Assembly (NCBI RefSeq): GCF_002796605.1
Contig: NZ_CP024923.1
Coordinates: forward strand, 3,355,501 to 3,419,500
Direction of reading: 5' to 3'
Length of the DNA: 64,000 nt
Source of the DNA: Sphingomonas psychrotolerans
GTDB lineage: Bacteria; Pseudomonadota; Alphaproteobacteria; Sphingomonadales; Sphingomonadaceae
Shown here one piece after another: positions 52,168 through 61,353 of the stretch. Both the position numbers and the translations under genes were made by a program. The first letter of the stretch is position 1. Each line of letters starts with the position of its first letter. The notes under the pieces were generated by a model. The model searched no databases. It was not told the origin of the DNA and was given only the letters and a program-made list of their open reading frames with translations.

Positions 52168-52950
52168 ATGAAGATCGCTTCCTGGAACATCAATTCTGTC
52201 CGCTTCCGTATCGGCATCGTCGAGCAGTTCCTTCGCGAGGAGACGCCCGACATACTCTGCCTGCAGGAAACCAAGGTAGTCGACGGCGACTTTCCCGAGG
52301 CACCCTTCCATGCGCTCGGCTATGACCACGTCATCAAGCACGGCCAGCGCATGCACCACGGCGTGGCGATCATCAGCCGGGTGCCGGTGGTGGAAGACGA
52401 CCGGTTCGACTGGCAGGCGAACCAGGAAGCGCGGCATGTCGGCGTCCGCTTGCCCAACGGCGTCCGGCTCGAGAACGTCTATGTTCCCGCCGGCGGCGAC
52501 GTCCCCAATCGCGACGTGAACCCCAAATTCGGCCAGAAGCTCGATTTTGTCGAACGGATGACTCGCTGGGCCGAGACGCTCGACGTGCCGACCATCCTCA
52601 CCGGCGATTTCAACATCGCCCCGCTCGAATGCGACGTCTGGAGCCACAAGCAGCTACTGGGCGTGGTCAGCCACACCCCGATCGAAGTCGAGGCGCTGGG
52701 GCGGCTGCAGGCGGCGCACGACTGGGTGGATCTGGGCCGGCATTTCATCCCTGCCCCCGAACGCTGCTTCACCTGGTGGAGCTACCGCTCGAAGGACTGG
52801 ACCGCGAATGATCGCGGTCGCCGGCTCGATCATATGTGGGCCAGCCGCGAAGTGGCGGACAAGGCCGTCAGCCACAAGGTGTGCGAGCCGTGCCGCTCGT
52901 GGCTCAAGCCATCCGACCATGTGCCGCTCGTCACCGAGTTCGACTTTTGA
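52168..52950 (+). CDS. xth: exodeoxyribonuclease III
   Basis: A 260-residue DNA-repair AP endonuclease/3'-5' exonuclease. Motifs: MKIASWNINSVRFRI, DILCLQETKVVDGDFP, LTGDFNIAPLECDVW, DWTANDRGRRLDHMWAS, and catalytic SDHVPLVTEF. Its stop codon overlaps the ribA TTG start. A terminator and the candidate small RNA lie upstream. Confidence 0.96.
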   Translation: MKIASWNINSVRFRIGIVEQFLREETPDILCLQETKVVDGDFPEAPFHALGYDHVIKHGQRMHHGVAIISRVPVVEDDRFDWQANQEARHVGVRLPNGVRLENVYVPAGGDVPNRDVNPKFGQKLDFVERMTRWAETLDVPTILTGDFNIAPLECDVWSHKQLLGVVSHTPIEVEALGRLQAAHDWVDLGRHFIPAPERCFTWWSYRSKDWTANDRGRRLDHMWASREVADKAVSHKVCEPCRSWLKPSDHVPLVTEFDF

Positions 52951-54005
52951 GCGACCCGCGCGCTGTTGCCCGCGCCATCGACGCGCTGCGCCGCGGCTGG
53001 CCGGTGGCGATTCGCGGGCAAGACGGCACGCTCCGGCTGCTCGCGGTCGAAACCGCCGATGCCGAGCGGCTCAGGGCGTTCGATCCGCAGGGCGCGGCAC
53101 CGGTTTTGCTGTCGGCGGGCCGAGCGGCGACGCTCAAGCTCGCCAATCAGCGTGCAGCGGCCGCGCCCGAGGGACCGGTGCTCGTCGAACGCGTGCCCTG
53201 GCTCGATTTCGACACCGCGACGGCGCTCGCCGATCCGCAGCTCGATCTGGCAACGCCGCTCAAGGGCCCATTCCGGGCAATTGCCGTCGAGGCCCCCGAT
53301 GCCGCGGCGGCCGCCTTGCGGCTGGCGCGGGTGGCGGGGTTGCTGCCGGCGTTCTTCGCAATGACCGACAGTACCGAAGGAGCGATCACCCCTGCCGACA
53401 TCGACACCCACGAGGATGCCGATCGACTGCGCATCGTCGGGCGCGCGCGACTGCCCGTCGCCGGCGCCGAGGACAGCGAGATCGTCGCCTTCCGCACCGA
53501 CGAGATGCCGGGCGAGCATGTCGCGCTGCTGGTCGGCCAGCCCGACGGCAATCCGCCGCTGGTACGGCTTCACAGCGAATGCCTGACCGGCGACGTACTC
53601 GGCAGCCTCAAATGCGATTGCGGGCCGCAGCTCAAGGCGGCGATCGCGGCGATCGAGACGAGCGGCTGGGGCATATTGCTCTATCTGCGGCAGGAAGGGC
53701 GCGGGATCGGACTGATCAACAAGCTGCGCGCCTATGCGCTGCAGGACCAGGGCTTCGACACGGTGGACGCCAATACCCGGCTGGGCTTCGCCATCGATGC
53801 GCGCAATTTCGCGGTTGCGGGGCGAATGCTGGGGCTGCTCGGCCAAAAGACGATCCGGCTGCTGACCAACAATCCGGACAAGGTGGCGGCACTGGAAGCC
53901 GCAGGGATCATGGTAATAGAGCGGGTGCCGCACAAGCTGCCGCCCAACCCGCATAATGCGCACTACCTCGCGACCAAGCGCGACCGCACCGGGCACCAGC
54001 TCTAG
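52947..54005 (+). CDS. ribA: GTP cyclohydrolase II with degenerate RibB-like N-terminal half
   Basis: A 352-residue protein. The C-terminal half (about 155-352) is GTP cyclohydrolase II, first step of riboflavin synthesis: RLHSECLTGDVLGSLKCDCGPQL (zinc cysteines C-x10-C-x-C), YLRQEGRGIGL, RLGFAIDARNFAVAG and LLTNNP. The N-terminal half looks like dihydroxybutanone-phosphate synthase (AIDALRRGWPVAIRGQDG) but the acidic catalytic motif DDEDREN is missing, so that half is probably inactive. Start is TTG overlapping the xth stop. Confidence 0.9.
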   Translation: MSDPRAVARAIDALRRGWPVAIRGQDGTLRLLAVETADAERLRAFDPQGAAPVLLSAGRAATLKLANQRAAAAPEGPVLVERVPWLDFDTATALADPQLDLATPLKGPFRAIAVEAPDAAAAALRLARVAGLLPAFFAMTDSTEGAITPADIDTHEDADRLRIVGRARLPVAGAEDSEIVAFRTDEMPGEHVALLVGQPDGNPPLVRLHSECLTGDVLGSLKCDCGPQLKAAIAAIETSGWGILLYLRQEGRGIGLINKLRAYALQDQGFDTVDANTRLGFAIDARNFAVAGRMLGLLGQKTIRLLTNNPDKVAALEAAGIMVIERVPHKLPPNPHNAHYLATKRDRTGHQL

Positions 54006-54123
54006 CGCGCATCGACATTCGGGCTACCGGGAAGTCCCGTCCCGCTTTCTGTCACCCTGGAACTGGTCCGGGTCCACCGTGGGAGTGCGGCAAGCTGTCC
54101 CGCTGCCTGAACGTCGACCCACC

Positions 54124-54786
54124 CTAGCCGATCAGCCGGGCGACCTCGTCGAAATCATGCGCGATGGCCGCGACGCCGAGCGCCCGCAGCCGGTCCGCAT
54201 GATCAGGTGCACAATGCGATCCCGCGCAAAGCCCGATGACATAGGCTCCGGATGCCACCGCACCCGTGACCCCCACCGGCGAATCCTCGAGGATCACGCA
54301 GCGCTGGATTTCGACTCCGAGCGCGCCCGCGGCATGCAGATAGATATCGGGCTCGGGCTTGCCGCGCGCGACATGCTCGCGCCCGCTGAAGATCTTGTCG
54401 CCGAAGGCGTCCCGCACCCCGAGATGATCGAGATGACGGGTGATCCACTCGGTGCTGCTCGACGAGGCGATCGCGCGCGGCAGCGCCGAAGGCAGGTTCT
54501 CGATGAAACGGATCGCCCCGGCCACGGCGGGAAGCCCCTCCTCCAGCGCGCGTCGATCCTCGACCGCGCGCACGGTGTGGAAGTCCTCGGGAATCGCGCG
54601 GCCGATCCACGCTTCGATCGCCCCCAGAAAGTCGGGACCGGCCAGACCCATGAAATTGGCCATCGAATCCGCGGGCGTAGTCGGATGGCCGATGCTGGTC
54701 AGATAGTCGGCGATCTGGCGGTTGCCGGCATATTCGCTCTCGAGCAGCACGCCGTCGAAATCGAAGATCATCGCATCGAACTTCAC
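54124..54786 (-). CDS. HAD-superfamily hydrolase (phosphatase, beta-phosphoglucomutase-like)
   Basis: A 220-residue HAD protein: catalytic loop FDAMIFDFDGVLLESE (nucleophile Asp then Asp), motif II AIASSSSTEWITRHLDHLG, motif III region GKPEPDIYLHAAGALGV, motif IV CVILEDSPVGVTGAVASGAYVIGL. Substrate unknown; sugar-phosphate-type. Start is GTG overlapping the YggS stop (GTGA). Convergent with ribA, 118 bases. Confidence 0.9.
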   Translation of the reverse strand: MKFDAMIFDFDGVLLESEYAGNRQIADYLTSIGHPTTPADSMANFMGLAGPDFLGAIEAWIGRAIPEDFHTVRAVEDRRALEEGLPAVAGAIRFIENLPSALPRAIASSSSTEWITRHLDHLGVRDAFGDKIFSGREHVARGKPEPDIYLHAAGALGVEIQRCVILEDSPVGVTGAVASGAYVIGLCAGSHCAPDHADRLRALGVAAIAHDFDEVARLIG

Positions 54787-55448
54787 GCACGCTCTCCGAA
54801 CAAGGCGGTACCGACGCGGACATGGGTGGCGCCGATAGCGACTGCGGTCTCGTAATCCCCCGACATCCCCATGCTGAGGCCGGCAAGGCCGGAATCGCGG
54901 GCAAGCTTGGCGAGCAGCGCAAAATAGGGCGCGGGCTCGACCTCGAGCGGGGGAACGCACATCAGTCCGCCGACCGGCAGTTCCGCGGCACGGGCTTCGG
55001 CAAGCAACGCGGCGAGATCGGCGACCGCACAGCCGCCCTTTTGCGGCTCGTCGCTGATATTTACCTGGACGAAGCAGACCGGGCGTTTGCCGGTCTTGTC
55101 CATCGCCTTGCCCAATGCGTGGACGAGCGAGGGCCGATCGACTGAATGGATGGCGTCGAACAGGCCGATCGCTTCCTCGGCCTTGTTCGACTGGAGCTGG
55201 CCGACGAGATGGAGGGCGACGGCGGTCGCCTCGCGCAACCCGGGCCATTTGGCCGCGGCTTCCTGGACGCGATTCTCTCCGAACACGCACTGGCCCGCAT
55301 CGATCAACGGCTGGATCGCTGCGGCGTCATGGGTCTTGGTGATGGCGATCAGTTCGACCGATTCGGGCAGGCGGCCGGCGAGATGCGCGGCGCGGGCGAT
55401 CTTCTCGCGAACTTCGGCGAGCCGGGTTGAGGCGTCGTCTATGGGCAT
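54783..55448 (-). CDS. YggS/PROSC-family PLP-binding protein
   Basis: A 221-residue single-domain PLP-binding protein: AITKTHDAAAIQPLIDAGQCVFGENRVQEAAAKW (lysine of the Schiff base in ITKTH), HLVGQLQSNKAEEAIGLFDAIHSVD, and GLSMGMSGDYETAVAIGATHVRVGTALFG. It helps hold vitamin B6 balance. The HAD gene overlaps its end by four bases. Confidence 0.94.
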   Translation of the reverse strand: MPIDDASTRLAEVREKIARAAHLAGRLPESVELIAITKTHDAAAIQPLIDAGQCVFGENRVQEAAAKWPGLREATAVALHLVGQLQSNKAEEAIGLFDAIHSVDRPSLVHALGKAMDKTGKRPVCFVQVNISDEPQKGGCAVADLAALLAEARAAELPVGGLMCVPPLEVEPAPYFALLAKLARDSGLAGLSMGMSGDYETAVAIGATHVRVGTALFGERA

Positions 55449-55470
55449 GCGGCGCGCTATAGGCGGGCCG

Positions 55471-56037
55471 ATGCGCCCCCGCCACCCTCTGCCGCAGCTC
55501 TGGCTGATGACCGACGAGCGGATGGGCGATTTGTTATGGGATGCGCTCGCCCGACTGCCGCGCGGGAGCGGCGTGGTGTTCCGGCATTATGGTTTGCCAT
55601 CGGGGGAGCGAGGGGCGCTGTTTGCGCGCGTGACGCAGGTCGCACGGCGCCGGGGGTTGCTGGTGATTCGCGCCGGGGCCGAGCGGCTCGGGCGCGGCGC
55701 GGCGGGAGTTCATGGCCGTCGCGGCGAAGGATTGCGCACATGGCCGGCACATTCGCGGCGCGAGGCAATTGCAGGAATACGTGCAGGCGCGAATCTGCTG
55801 TTCGTGTCGCCGGTGTTCGCGACGCGCTCGCATCATGGGGCGCGGGCGCTGGGGCGGGCGAGGCTCGGGCTGATGATTCGCGGCCTTCAGGTCCCGGTTA
55901 TTGCGTTGGGCGGGATGGATCCACGGCGGGCGGCGGGGCTGAAGCCGCTCGATATCTACGGCTGGGCGGCGATCGATGCGTGGACAGCTGGACCCCATTC
56001 CCGTGCCCTGCGAAAGCTGGAGTCCAGAGAGCCATAA
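55471..56037 (+). CDS. ThiE-like (thiamine phosphate synthase family) protein with repeat-derived C-terminus
   Basis: A 188-residue TIM-barrel fold protein: RHPLPQLWLMTDERM at the start, LLVIRAGAERLGRGAAGVHGRRGE, GANLLFVSPVFATRSHHGARALGRA (phosphate-binding region of ThiE) and VPVIALGGMDPRRAAGL. Several ThiE active-site residues are missing, so activity is doubtful. The last codons (HSRALRKLESREP) are encoded by a palindromic repeat. Start ATG is divergent from YggS. Confidence 0.7.
   Translation: MRPRHPLPQLWLMTDERMGDLLWDALARLPRGSGVVFRHYGLPSGERGALFARVTQVARRRGLLVIRAGAERLGRGAAGVHGRRGEGLRTWPAHSRREAIAGIRAGANLLFVSPVFATRSHHGARALGRARLGLMIRGLQVPVIALGGMDPRRAAGLKPLDIYGWAAIDAWTAGPHSRALRKLESREP
55988..56027. 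repeat. CTGGAC/GTCCAG repeat overlapping a gene end
   Basis: CTGGAC and GTCCAG bracket a 28-base interior with further self-complementarity (CTGCGAAAGCTGG type). It encodes the last residues of the ThiE-like protein and ends just before its stop. The type resembles short extragenic palindromes with a CGAAAG loop that are common in sphingomonads. Confidence 0.45.
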
Positions 56038-56252
56038 GCGACACCACGCGTAATCCAGTTCTCCTCCTTCCGCAGGAGCACCGGACGATTTCGGTTGGCT
56101 TGGGACCGATGTGATGGTCGGCAAGCTCTGCGAAGCCGGCGGCGCGGCGAGCTGGTTCGGCCATCAGCTCGACGATAGCGTAGCGCGCACGACGATGCTG
56201 AAGCGCACCGAGTAGTTTCTGCGGGCCTCGCTGAAGATGGCCCGATACGAAA

Positions 56253-56280
56253 AAGGGCGGCCGCTTCAGCGACCGCCCTT
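56253..56280 (-). terminator. intrinsic terminator of rpsD
   Basis: On the minus strand AAGGGCGG and CCGCCCTT form an eight-base stem with a 12-base loop, followed by TTTTTCG, 26 bases after the rpsD stop. Confidence 0.8.
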
Positions 56281-56305
56281 GTCTCTGTTGGGTCGAGGCC
56301 CGCGA

Positions 56306-56920
56306 TCAGCGCGAGTAAAACTCGACGACCAGGTTCGGCTCCATGCGCACCGGATACGGCACTTCGTCGAGCGTCGGGATGCGCGTGAAGGTGATCTTCG
56401 AAGCACCCTCCGGAACGACGTAGTCAGGGATGTCGCGCTCGGACAGGCTCTGCGCCTCCATCACCAGCGCCATTTCCTGCGCCTTGGACGAGAGCGACAC
56501 GATCTGGCCGGGCTTGATGCGGCGCGAGCCGATGTTGCACTTGTCGCCATCGACGCGGACATGGCCGTGGTTGACGAGCTGGCGCGCGGCGAAGATCGTC
56601 GGTGCGAACTTGGCGCGATAGACGATCATGTCGAGGCGCATCTCGAGCAGACCGATCAGGTTCTGACCGGTGTCGCCCTTCATGCGCGACGCTTCCTCGT
56701 ACGACTTCTTGAACTGCTTCTCGGTGATGTCACCGTAATAGCCCTTGAGCTTCTGCTTGGCGCGGAGCTGGATGCCGAAATCCGACATCTTGCCCTTACG
56801 ACGCTGGCCGTGCTGGCCGGGGCCGTATTCACGCTTGTTGACCGGGCTCTTCGGGCGACCCCAGATGTTCTCGCCCATCCGGCGGTCGAGCTTGTGCTTG
56901 GCGCTATGGCGCTTCGACAT
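56306..56920 (-). CDS. rpsD: 30S ribosomal protein S4
   Basis: A 204-residue S4, the 16S rRNA primary-binding protein of the body: [42 protein letters not shown], then the S4 RNA-binding domain [31 protein letters not shown] after AAAAGGAACCAAC, a strong ribosome site. It stands alone, with its own promoter and terminator; S4 is a translational repressor in E. coli, a similar role is possible through its 110-base leader. Confidence 0.97.
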   Translation of the reverse strand: MSKRHSAKHKLDRRMGENIWGRPKSPVNKREYGPGQHGQRRKGKMSDFGIQLRAKQKLKGYYGDITEKQFKKSYEEASRMKGDTGQNLIGLLEMRLDMIVYRAKFAPTIFAARQLVNHGHVRVDGDKCNIGSRRIKPGQIVSLSSKAQEMALVMEAQSLSERDIPDYVVPEGASKITFTRIPTLDEVPYPVRMEPNLVVEFYSR

Positions 56921-57036
56921 GTTGGTTCCTTTTGCAATCGCTGAACAACGTTGGTCCCGGTATCCGCCTGCTGGTTCCTTTGTGGGGAGGGCAGGGCCAC
57001 CGCTTCACCGGGGTGCGGGGCCATTGCGAAGGCGCG

Positions 57037-57065
57037 CGGTTAGCGCTCGGCCGCCGATGAGTCAA
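57037..57065 (-). promoter_or_regulatory. candidate promoter of rpsD
   Basis: On the minus strand TTGACT and TAACCG are 17 bases apart, 117 bases upstream of the rpsD ATG. The -35 box is strong; the -10 box is weak. Confidence 0.45.
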
Positions 57066-57104
57066 GCTGGACAGGCGCGTGGGCACCCGCCTAGGGGGCT
57101 GGCC

Positions 57105-57407
57105 ATGCAAGACACGATCGATCCCGGAGACTGCACGACGATGGCGGAGGTCCGCGCGGGTGTCGACGCCGTCGACCGCGCGCTGATCGCGCTGCTCGCG
57201 CGCCGCTTCGGCTATATGGACGCCGCCGCGCGCATCAAGCCCGAACGCGGGCAAGTACGCGACGAGGCGCGCAAGGCGCAGGTGATCGCCAATGCGCGTA
57301 TGCACGCCCGCGCCGCGGGAATTCCCGAGGCGTCGGTCGGCGAACTCTGGGAGCAGCTGGTCGAGGCGTCGATCGCGTATGAACTGGGGGCGTTCGACCG
57401 GCGTTGA
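57105..57407 (+). CDS. chorismate mutase (AroQ class)
   Basis: A 100-residue AroQ-fold protein: EVRAGVDAVDRALIALLARRFGYMDAAARIKPERGQVRDEARKAQVIANARMHARAAGI; Arg, Lys and Glu of the chorismate pocket can be aligned. It rearranges chorismate to prephenate for phenylalanine/tyrosine synthesis, or acts on isochorismate like PchB. ATG chosen by the family start. Divergent from rpsD. Confidence 0.88.
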   Translation: MQDTIDPGDCTTMAEVRAGVDAVDRALIALLARRFGYMDAAARIKPERGQVRDEARKAQVIANARMHARAAGIPEASVGELWEQLVEASIAYELGAFDRR

Positions 57408-57417
57408 TGCCGGGCGG

Positions 57418-57675
57418 TCAGAACGGGCCGGCCGGCGGCGTATAGGTGTCGGTCCGGCGCATCTGATCGACGTCGCGCCGCGACTTCTCCTCGTCGATCT
57501 TGGCTTCCCATTTGGTCATACAATAGCGCGTCCTGCGTAACCGCGAGCCCGTCGTCGAGGTGGTCTTGCAGACGGGCTTCTCGGGTTTGCCGGTCTCGGT
57601 CGGGGGCGCTTCCTGTGCGAGCACCGCCGACGGCGCAGCCAGGGCGATCATCGTGATCAGGACTATGAAACGCAT
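57418..57675 (-). CDS. small secreted hypothetical protein
   Basis: An 85-residue protein with a signal peptide (MRFIVLITMIALAAPSAVLA), then a mature part with two cysteines (PVCKTTSTTGSRLRRTRYCMTKWEAKIDEEKSRRDVDQMR), likely a disulfide-linked loop. Small sphingomonad proteins of this kind are common and of unknown role. Convergent with the chorismate mutase gene. Confidence 0.75.
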   Translation of the reverse strand: MRFIVLITMIALAAPSAVLAQEAPPTETGKPEKPVCKTTSTTGSRLRRTRYCMTKWEAKIDEEKSRRDVDQMRRTDTYTPPAGPF

Positions 57676-57742
57676 CGAAATCTCCCGGTTTGTATCCGCG
57701 ATTAAACCTCATCCCGCGACCCGAGACAATATCGTTGCGCTG

Positions 57743-58462
57743 CTAGACCTTGCGATGCGCTTTTTTGCCGCCGAGCGCCGAAAACACGCCGCGCAGCGTG
57801 CGAACTTCCTGCGACGTCCAGCCCGGCTTGGTGAGCAAGCTACGCAGCGTCCGGCGATTCACCGGCACGCGGTGGGGCGGAAAATAATAGCCCAATTGCT
57901 CGAGCATTGCGTCGAGCTGGCCGATCATCCCTTCCAGTTCCTCCTGCGGCGCCGGGGGATCGAGATCGGTGGCGGGCGGGCTGGCCAGCTCCGCACCCTT
58001 CGACCATTCATAGGCAACGAGGATCACCGCCTGCGCAAGATTGAGCGAGCCGAATTCGGGGTTGATCGGGACTGTGATGATCGTGCGGGCGAGAGCGACG
58101 TCGTCGGTTTCGAGCCCCGACCGCTCGGGACCGAACAGGATCGCCGACCGCTCGGGCACTCCGCGGATTTCTCCCGCGGCGGTCTCGGGGGTAACTACCG
58201 GCTTGGTCACCCCGCGCTTGCGCACCGTGGTGGCATAGACGTGTCCACAATCGGCAACTGCCTCCGCGACGCTGTCGAAAACCTGCGCGTTTTCCAACAC
58301 CACATCTGCGCCGCTCGCCGCCGGCCCCGCCGACGGATTGGGCCAGCCGTCGCGAGGGGCGACGAGGCGCATTTCGGTCAGCCCGAAATTGAGCATTGCG
58401 CGTGCGGCCTTACCGATATTCTCGCCCAATTGCGGGCGCACGAGAACGATGACCGGGTTCAA
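57743..58462 (-). CDS. trmJ: tRNA/rRNA methyltransferase TrmJ-like (SPOUT)
   Basis: A 239-residue SPOUT methyltransferase: [46 protein letters not shown], and [23 protein letters not shown] form the knot. TrmJ 2'-O-methylates position 32 of tRNAs. Start is TTG, overlapping the nrdR stop (TTGA). Confidence 0.93.
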   Translation of the reverse strand: MNPVIVLVRPQLGENIGKAARAMLNFGLTEMRLVAPRDGWPNPSAGPAASGADVVLENAQVFDSVAEAVADCGHVYATTVRKRGVTKPVVTPETAAGEIRGVPERSAILFGPERSGLETDDVALARTIITVPINPEFGSLNLAQAVILVAYEWSKGAELASPPATDLDPPAPQEELEGMIGQLDAMLEQLGYYFPPHRVPVNRRTLRSLLTKPGWTSQEVRTLRGVFSALGGKKAHRKV

Positions 58463-58920
58463 GTCTTGCCCGCCTCGGTAACGTTGCCGGCGAATTCCTC
58501 GAAATCCTTCGCCTCGCGGAAGTCCTTATAGACGCTGGCGAAGCGGATATAGGCGACCGAATCGAGGCCCTTGAGGCCTTCCATCACCATCTCGCCAATC
58601 CGCTGCGACGGGATTTCGCTGTCGCCCTGGGTTTCGAGCTGGCGCTGGATGCCCGACACAAGCCGTTCGATCTGCGCCGAAGTGACGGGGCGCTTGCGCG
58701 CCGCGAGTGTTACCGAACGGATGAGCTTGTCGCGCTCGAACGGCTCGCGCCGGTCTTGATTCTTGACCACGGTAAGGTCGCGCAACTGGATGCGTTCGAA
58801 GGTCGTGAAGCGCGCCGCGCACGCCTCGCATTGCCGCCGTCGGCGGATCGCCGCCCCATCTTCGGTGGGGCGGCTGTCCTTTACCTGGCTGTCTTCATTT
58901 CCGCAGAATGGGCAGCGCAA
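58459..58920 (-). CDS. nrdR: transcriptional repressor NrdR
   Basis: A 153-residue repressor of ribonucleotide reductase genes: zinc ribbon [18 protein letters not shown] with the partner CEAC motif ([18 protein letters not shown]), and an ATP-cone domain ([29 protein letters not shown]). Start is TTG, immediately after the glyA stop. In alphaproteobacteria nrdR lies after glyA, as here. Confidence 0.96.
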   Translation of the reverse strand: MRCPFCGNEDSQVKDSRPTEDGAAIRRRRQCEACAARFTTFERIQLRDLTVVKNQDRREPFERDKLIRSVTLAARKRPVTSAQIERLVSGIQRQLETQGDSEIPSQRIGEMVMEGLKGLDSVAYIRFASVYKDFREAKDFEEFAGNVTEAGKT

Positions 58921-60231
58921 TTACAGCTCCGGATAGATGGGGAAGCGTTCGCACAGCGCACGGACACGCTCGCGGACATTGGACTCGACTTGCGCGTCGC
59001 CCTGCTCGCCATTCTTGCGAAGCCCGTCGAGCACGTCGGCGACCATGTTGCCGATCTCGCGGAACTCGCCGGTGCCGAAACCGCGCGTGGTGCCCGCCGG
59101 CGAACCGACACGAATGCCGCTGGTCTTGACCGGCGGCAGCGGATCGTTGGGGATGCCGTTCTTGTTGCAGGTGATGGCGGCTCGCTCGAGCGCTTCGTCG
59201 GCGTCGCGGCCGGTGACGCCGAGCGGAGTCAGGTCGACCAGCGCGAGATGCGTGTCGGTGCCGCCCGAGACCAGATCGGCGCCGCGCTCCTTGAGCGTCG
59301 CCGCGAGCACCTTGGCATTCTCGACCACGGCGGTGATATAGCTTTTATAGTCGGGACGCAGCGCCTCGCCGAACGCGACCGCCTTGGCGGCGATCACGTG
59401 CATCAATGGCCCGCCCTGCAGACCCGGGAAGACTGCGCTGTTGATCTTCTTGGCGATCGCCTCGTCATCGGTCAGCACCATGCCACCGCGCGGGCCGCGC
59501 AAAGTTTTGTGAGTGGTGGTGGTGACGACATGGGCATGGCCGAACGGCGTCGGATGCGCACCGCCCGCGACGAGACCGGCGAAATGCGCCATGTCGACCA
59601 TGAAGATCGCGCCGACTTCGTCGGCAATCGCGCGGAAGCGGGCGAAATCGATGATTCGCGGATAGGCGGAGCCGCCGGCAATGATCAGCTTGGGGCGGTG
59701 CTCTTTGGCAAGCTGCTCGACCTGGTCGAAGTCGATCAGGTGCGTTTCCGGATCGACGCCGTACGGAATCGCATTGAACCATTTGCCCGACATCGCGGCC
59801 TTGGCGCCGTGAGTCAGGTGGCCGCCGGCATCGAGGCTCAGCCCCATGATCGTATCGCCGGGCTTCGTGAGCGCGAGCATAACCGCGCCATTGGCCTGCG
59901 CCCCAGAATGCGGCTGGACGTTGACGAAGCCGCAGCCGAACAGCTGCTTTGCACGCTCGATCGCCAGCGTCTCGACTTCGTCGGAAGGGTGGCAGCCCTG
60001 ATAATAGCGCTTGCCGGGATAGCCCTCCGCATATTTGTTGGTGAAGACGCTGCCCTGCGCCTCAAGGACGGCTTTCGAGACGATGTTCTCGCTGGCGATC
60101 AGTTCGATCTGGTGCTGCTCGCGATCCAATTCGTGGCGCACCCCGGCAAAAACCTGCGGATCGACTTCCGAAAGGCCCTTGGTGAAGAAGCCGTCGGGCT
60201 GCAGCCCGGCCATCTGGGGGTTGGTGCTCAT
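58921..60231 (-). CDS. glyA: serine hydroxymethyltransferase
   Basis: A 436-residue PLP enzyme making glycine and methylene-THF from serine. Motifs: [70 protein letters not shown] [15 protein letters not shown], and the PLP lysine in [16 protein letters not shown] (near residue 242). ATG overlaps rpiB stop (ATGA). Confidence 0.98.
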   Translation of the reverse strand: MSTNPQMAGLQPDGFFTKGLSEVDPQVFAGVRHELDREQHQIELIASENIVSKAVLEAQGSVFTNKYAEGYPGKRYYQGCHPSDEVETLAIERAKQLFGCGFVNVQPHSGAQANGAVMLALTKPGDTIMGLSLDAGGHLTHGAKAAMSGKWFNAIPYGVDPETHLIDFDQVEQLAKEHRPKLIIAGGSAYPRIIDFARFRAIADEVGAIFMVDMAHFAGLVAGGAHPTPFGHAHVVTTTTHKTLRGPRGGMVLTDDEAIAKKINSAVFPGLQGGPLMHVIAAKAVAFGEALRPDYKSYITAVVENAKVLAATLKERGADLVSGGTDTHLALVDLTPLGVTGRDADEALERAAITCNKNGIPNDPLPPVKTSGIRVGSPAGTTRGFGTGEFREIGNMVADVLDGLRKNGEQGDAQVESNVRERVRALCERFPIYPEL

Positions 60232-60680
60232 GCGGGGCTCCTTTCGGGATGGCTGAGTTTGTCCACGCGCCGCTGATGGCGGTCGCCGAGGAAGTCGGTG
60301 TCGAGGAATGCAGTGACGCAGGCCTTGGCCATCTCGGTGCCGATCAGCCGCGCGCCTAGCGCCACGACATTGGCGTCGTTGTGCTGGCGGGCGAGGCTTG
60401 CCGATAGGGGTTCCGAGACAAGCGCGCAGCGTGCGGCCGGATTGCGGTTGACGGCGATCGAGATGCCGATGCCCGATCCGCAGAGCGCGACGCCGACCTC
60501 CGCCTCGCCCTGTTCGATAGCGCGGGCGAGGGCATAGCCATAGTCGGGATAGTCGACGCTTTCGGTGCTGGCGGGGCCGAGATCGATGACTGCATGACCC
60601 TCCCCGCGCAACCATTCGGCGAGTTCCGATTTCATGACGAAGGCGGCATGATCTGAGGCTATGGCGATACGGCGCGGCAT
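60228..60680 (-). CDS. rpiB: ribose-5-phosphate isomerase B
   Basis: A 150-residue RpiB/LacAB-family enzyme interconverting ribose 5-phosphate and ribulose 5-phosphate: [58 protein letters not shown] (catalytic cysteine in ALCGSG), and [23 protein letters not shown] [15 protein letters not shown]. First gene of rpiB-glyA-nrdR-trmJ. Confidence 0.96.
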   Translation of the reverse strand: MPRRIAIASDHAAFVMKSELAEWLRGEGHAVIDLGPASTESVDYPDYGYALARAIEQGEAEVGVALCGSGIGISIAVNRNPAARCALVSEPLSASLARQHNDANVVALGARLIGTEMAKACVTAFLDTDFLGDRHQRRVDKLSHPERSPA

Positions 60681-60741
60681 GCCGCGCTCCCTACGCCCTC
60701 GGGCCTGTGCTGGCTAGACGGGACAATCTCTGGAGACCGAA

Positions 60742-61011
60742 ATGCGCAAATCTATTATCACCATAGCGCCCGCGCTCGCGCTTGGCCTCGCTTTGGGCGC
60801 CTGCTCGGAGAGCGCGCAGAACAATCTGGCAAGCGCCGTCGAAGATACCGGCGCGAGCCTCGAGAATGCCGCCGCCAAGACCGGCGACATGATCGAGAAC
60901 GGCGCCGACCGCGCCGGCAAGGCAATCGAAAACACCGCTGACGATGTCGGCGACACCGTGGCCCAGGGCACTCGCGACGCGGGCAACGCGATCGACAACA
61001 CGACTCACTAG
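60742..61011 (+). CDS. small lipoprotein with repeated helical motif
   Basis: An 89-residue lipoprotein: signal MRKSIITIAPALALGLALGACSES (lipidated Cys in GACS), then a helix-forming repeat rich in Ala, Asp, Glu and Asn (LENAAAKTGDMIENGADRAGKAIENTADDVGD). It resembles entericidin/YjbJ-like stress proteins in style, though not identified as such. Ribosome site TGGAG. Convergent end with a weak minus-strand frame is not considered real. Confidence 0.75.
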   Translation: MRKSIITIAPALALGLALGACSESAQNNLASAVEDTGASLENAAAKTGDMIENGADRAGKAIENTADDVGDTVAQGTRDAGNAIDNTTH

Positions 61012-61353
61012 CCTGTTGACGGGCGCGGCGGCTGGCGCAGCCAGTGTCGCTGCCGCGCCTCGGGCGCGCAGATAGTGGCAATAGGCACACTCGTGCCATT
61101 GCCAAGGAGGAGCCGCCAGCGCTGCCCTTCGGGCAACGCCCCTGCGACGGCGGCCGAAATGATCCTGACCTGGATTGCCGCGAATGCGTCCGGCATCACG
61201 CCTGCCCGCTGGAGACGCCCGTCTGCGGCGGGCCAAAAGTATTGAACTCCCGAGAGGGCTCCACCCGGGTGACAAGATTCTGTCACAACGCCCGGCTAGT
61301 GCGGAATGGCTTCGCCCGGCGCGTAATGCGGGCGCCCTTTCAGGAGTCCGGCC
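61012..61353. other. intergenic region before btaA: Pho box, no convincing gene
   Basis: This 342-base stretch carries no gene I trust. A 62-codon minus-strand frame (61008-61196) has codon use only moderately like genes and no ribosome site. Near the right end lies a Pho-box-like site (see separate entry), then GC-rich leader and CAGGAG, the btaA ribosome site. No terminator was seen. Confidence 0.6.
61269..61286 (+). promoter_or_regulatory. Pho-box-like site upstream of btaA
   Basis: GTGACAAGATTCTGTCAC, 68 bases before the btaA ATG, resembles the PhoB consensus CTGTCAT-A-A/T-A-A/T-CTGTCAC: its right half CTGTCAC matches fully and its left half partly; it is also a perfect inverted repeat of GTGACA. 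Betaine-lipid synthesis is phosphate-regulated in related bacteria. Confidence 0.5.

Noticed and set aside
56101..56215. Short plus-strand frame (about 33 codons) between the ThiE-like gene and rpsD, possibly a gene remnant
   Set aside because: No ribosome site, no family match; too short to call a pseudogene with confidence.
61008..61196. 62-codon minus-strand frame in the btaA upstream region
   Set aside because: Third-position GC is lower than in neighbouring genes and no ribosome site precedes its ATG; it converges oddly with the lipoprotein end.
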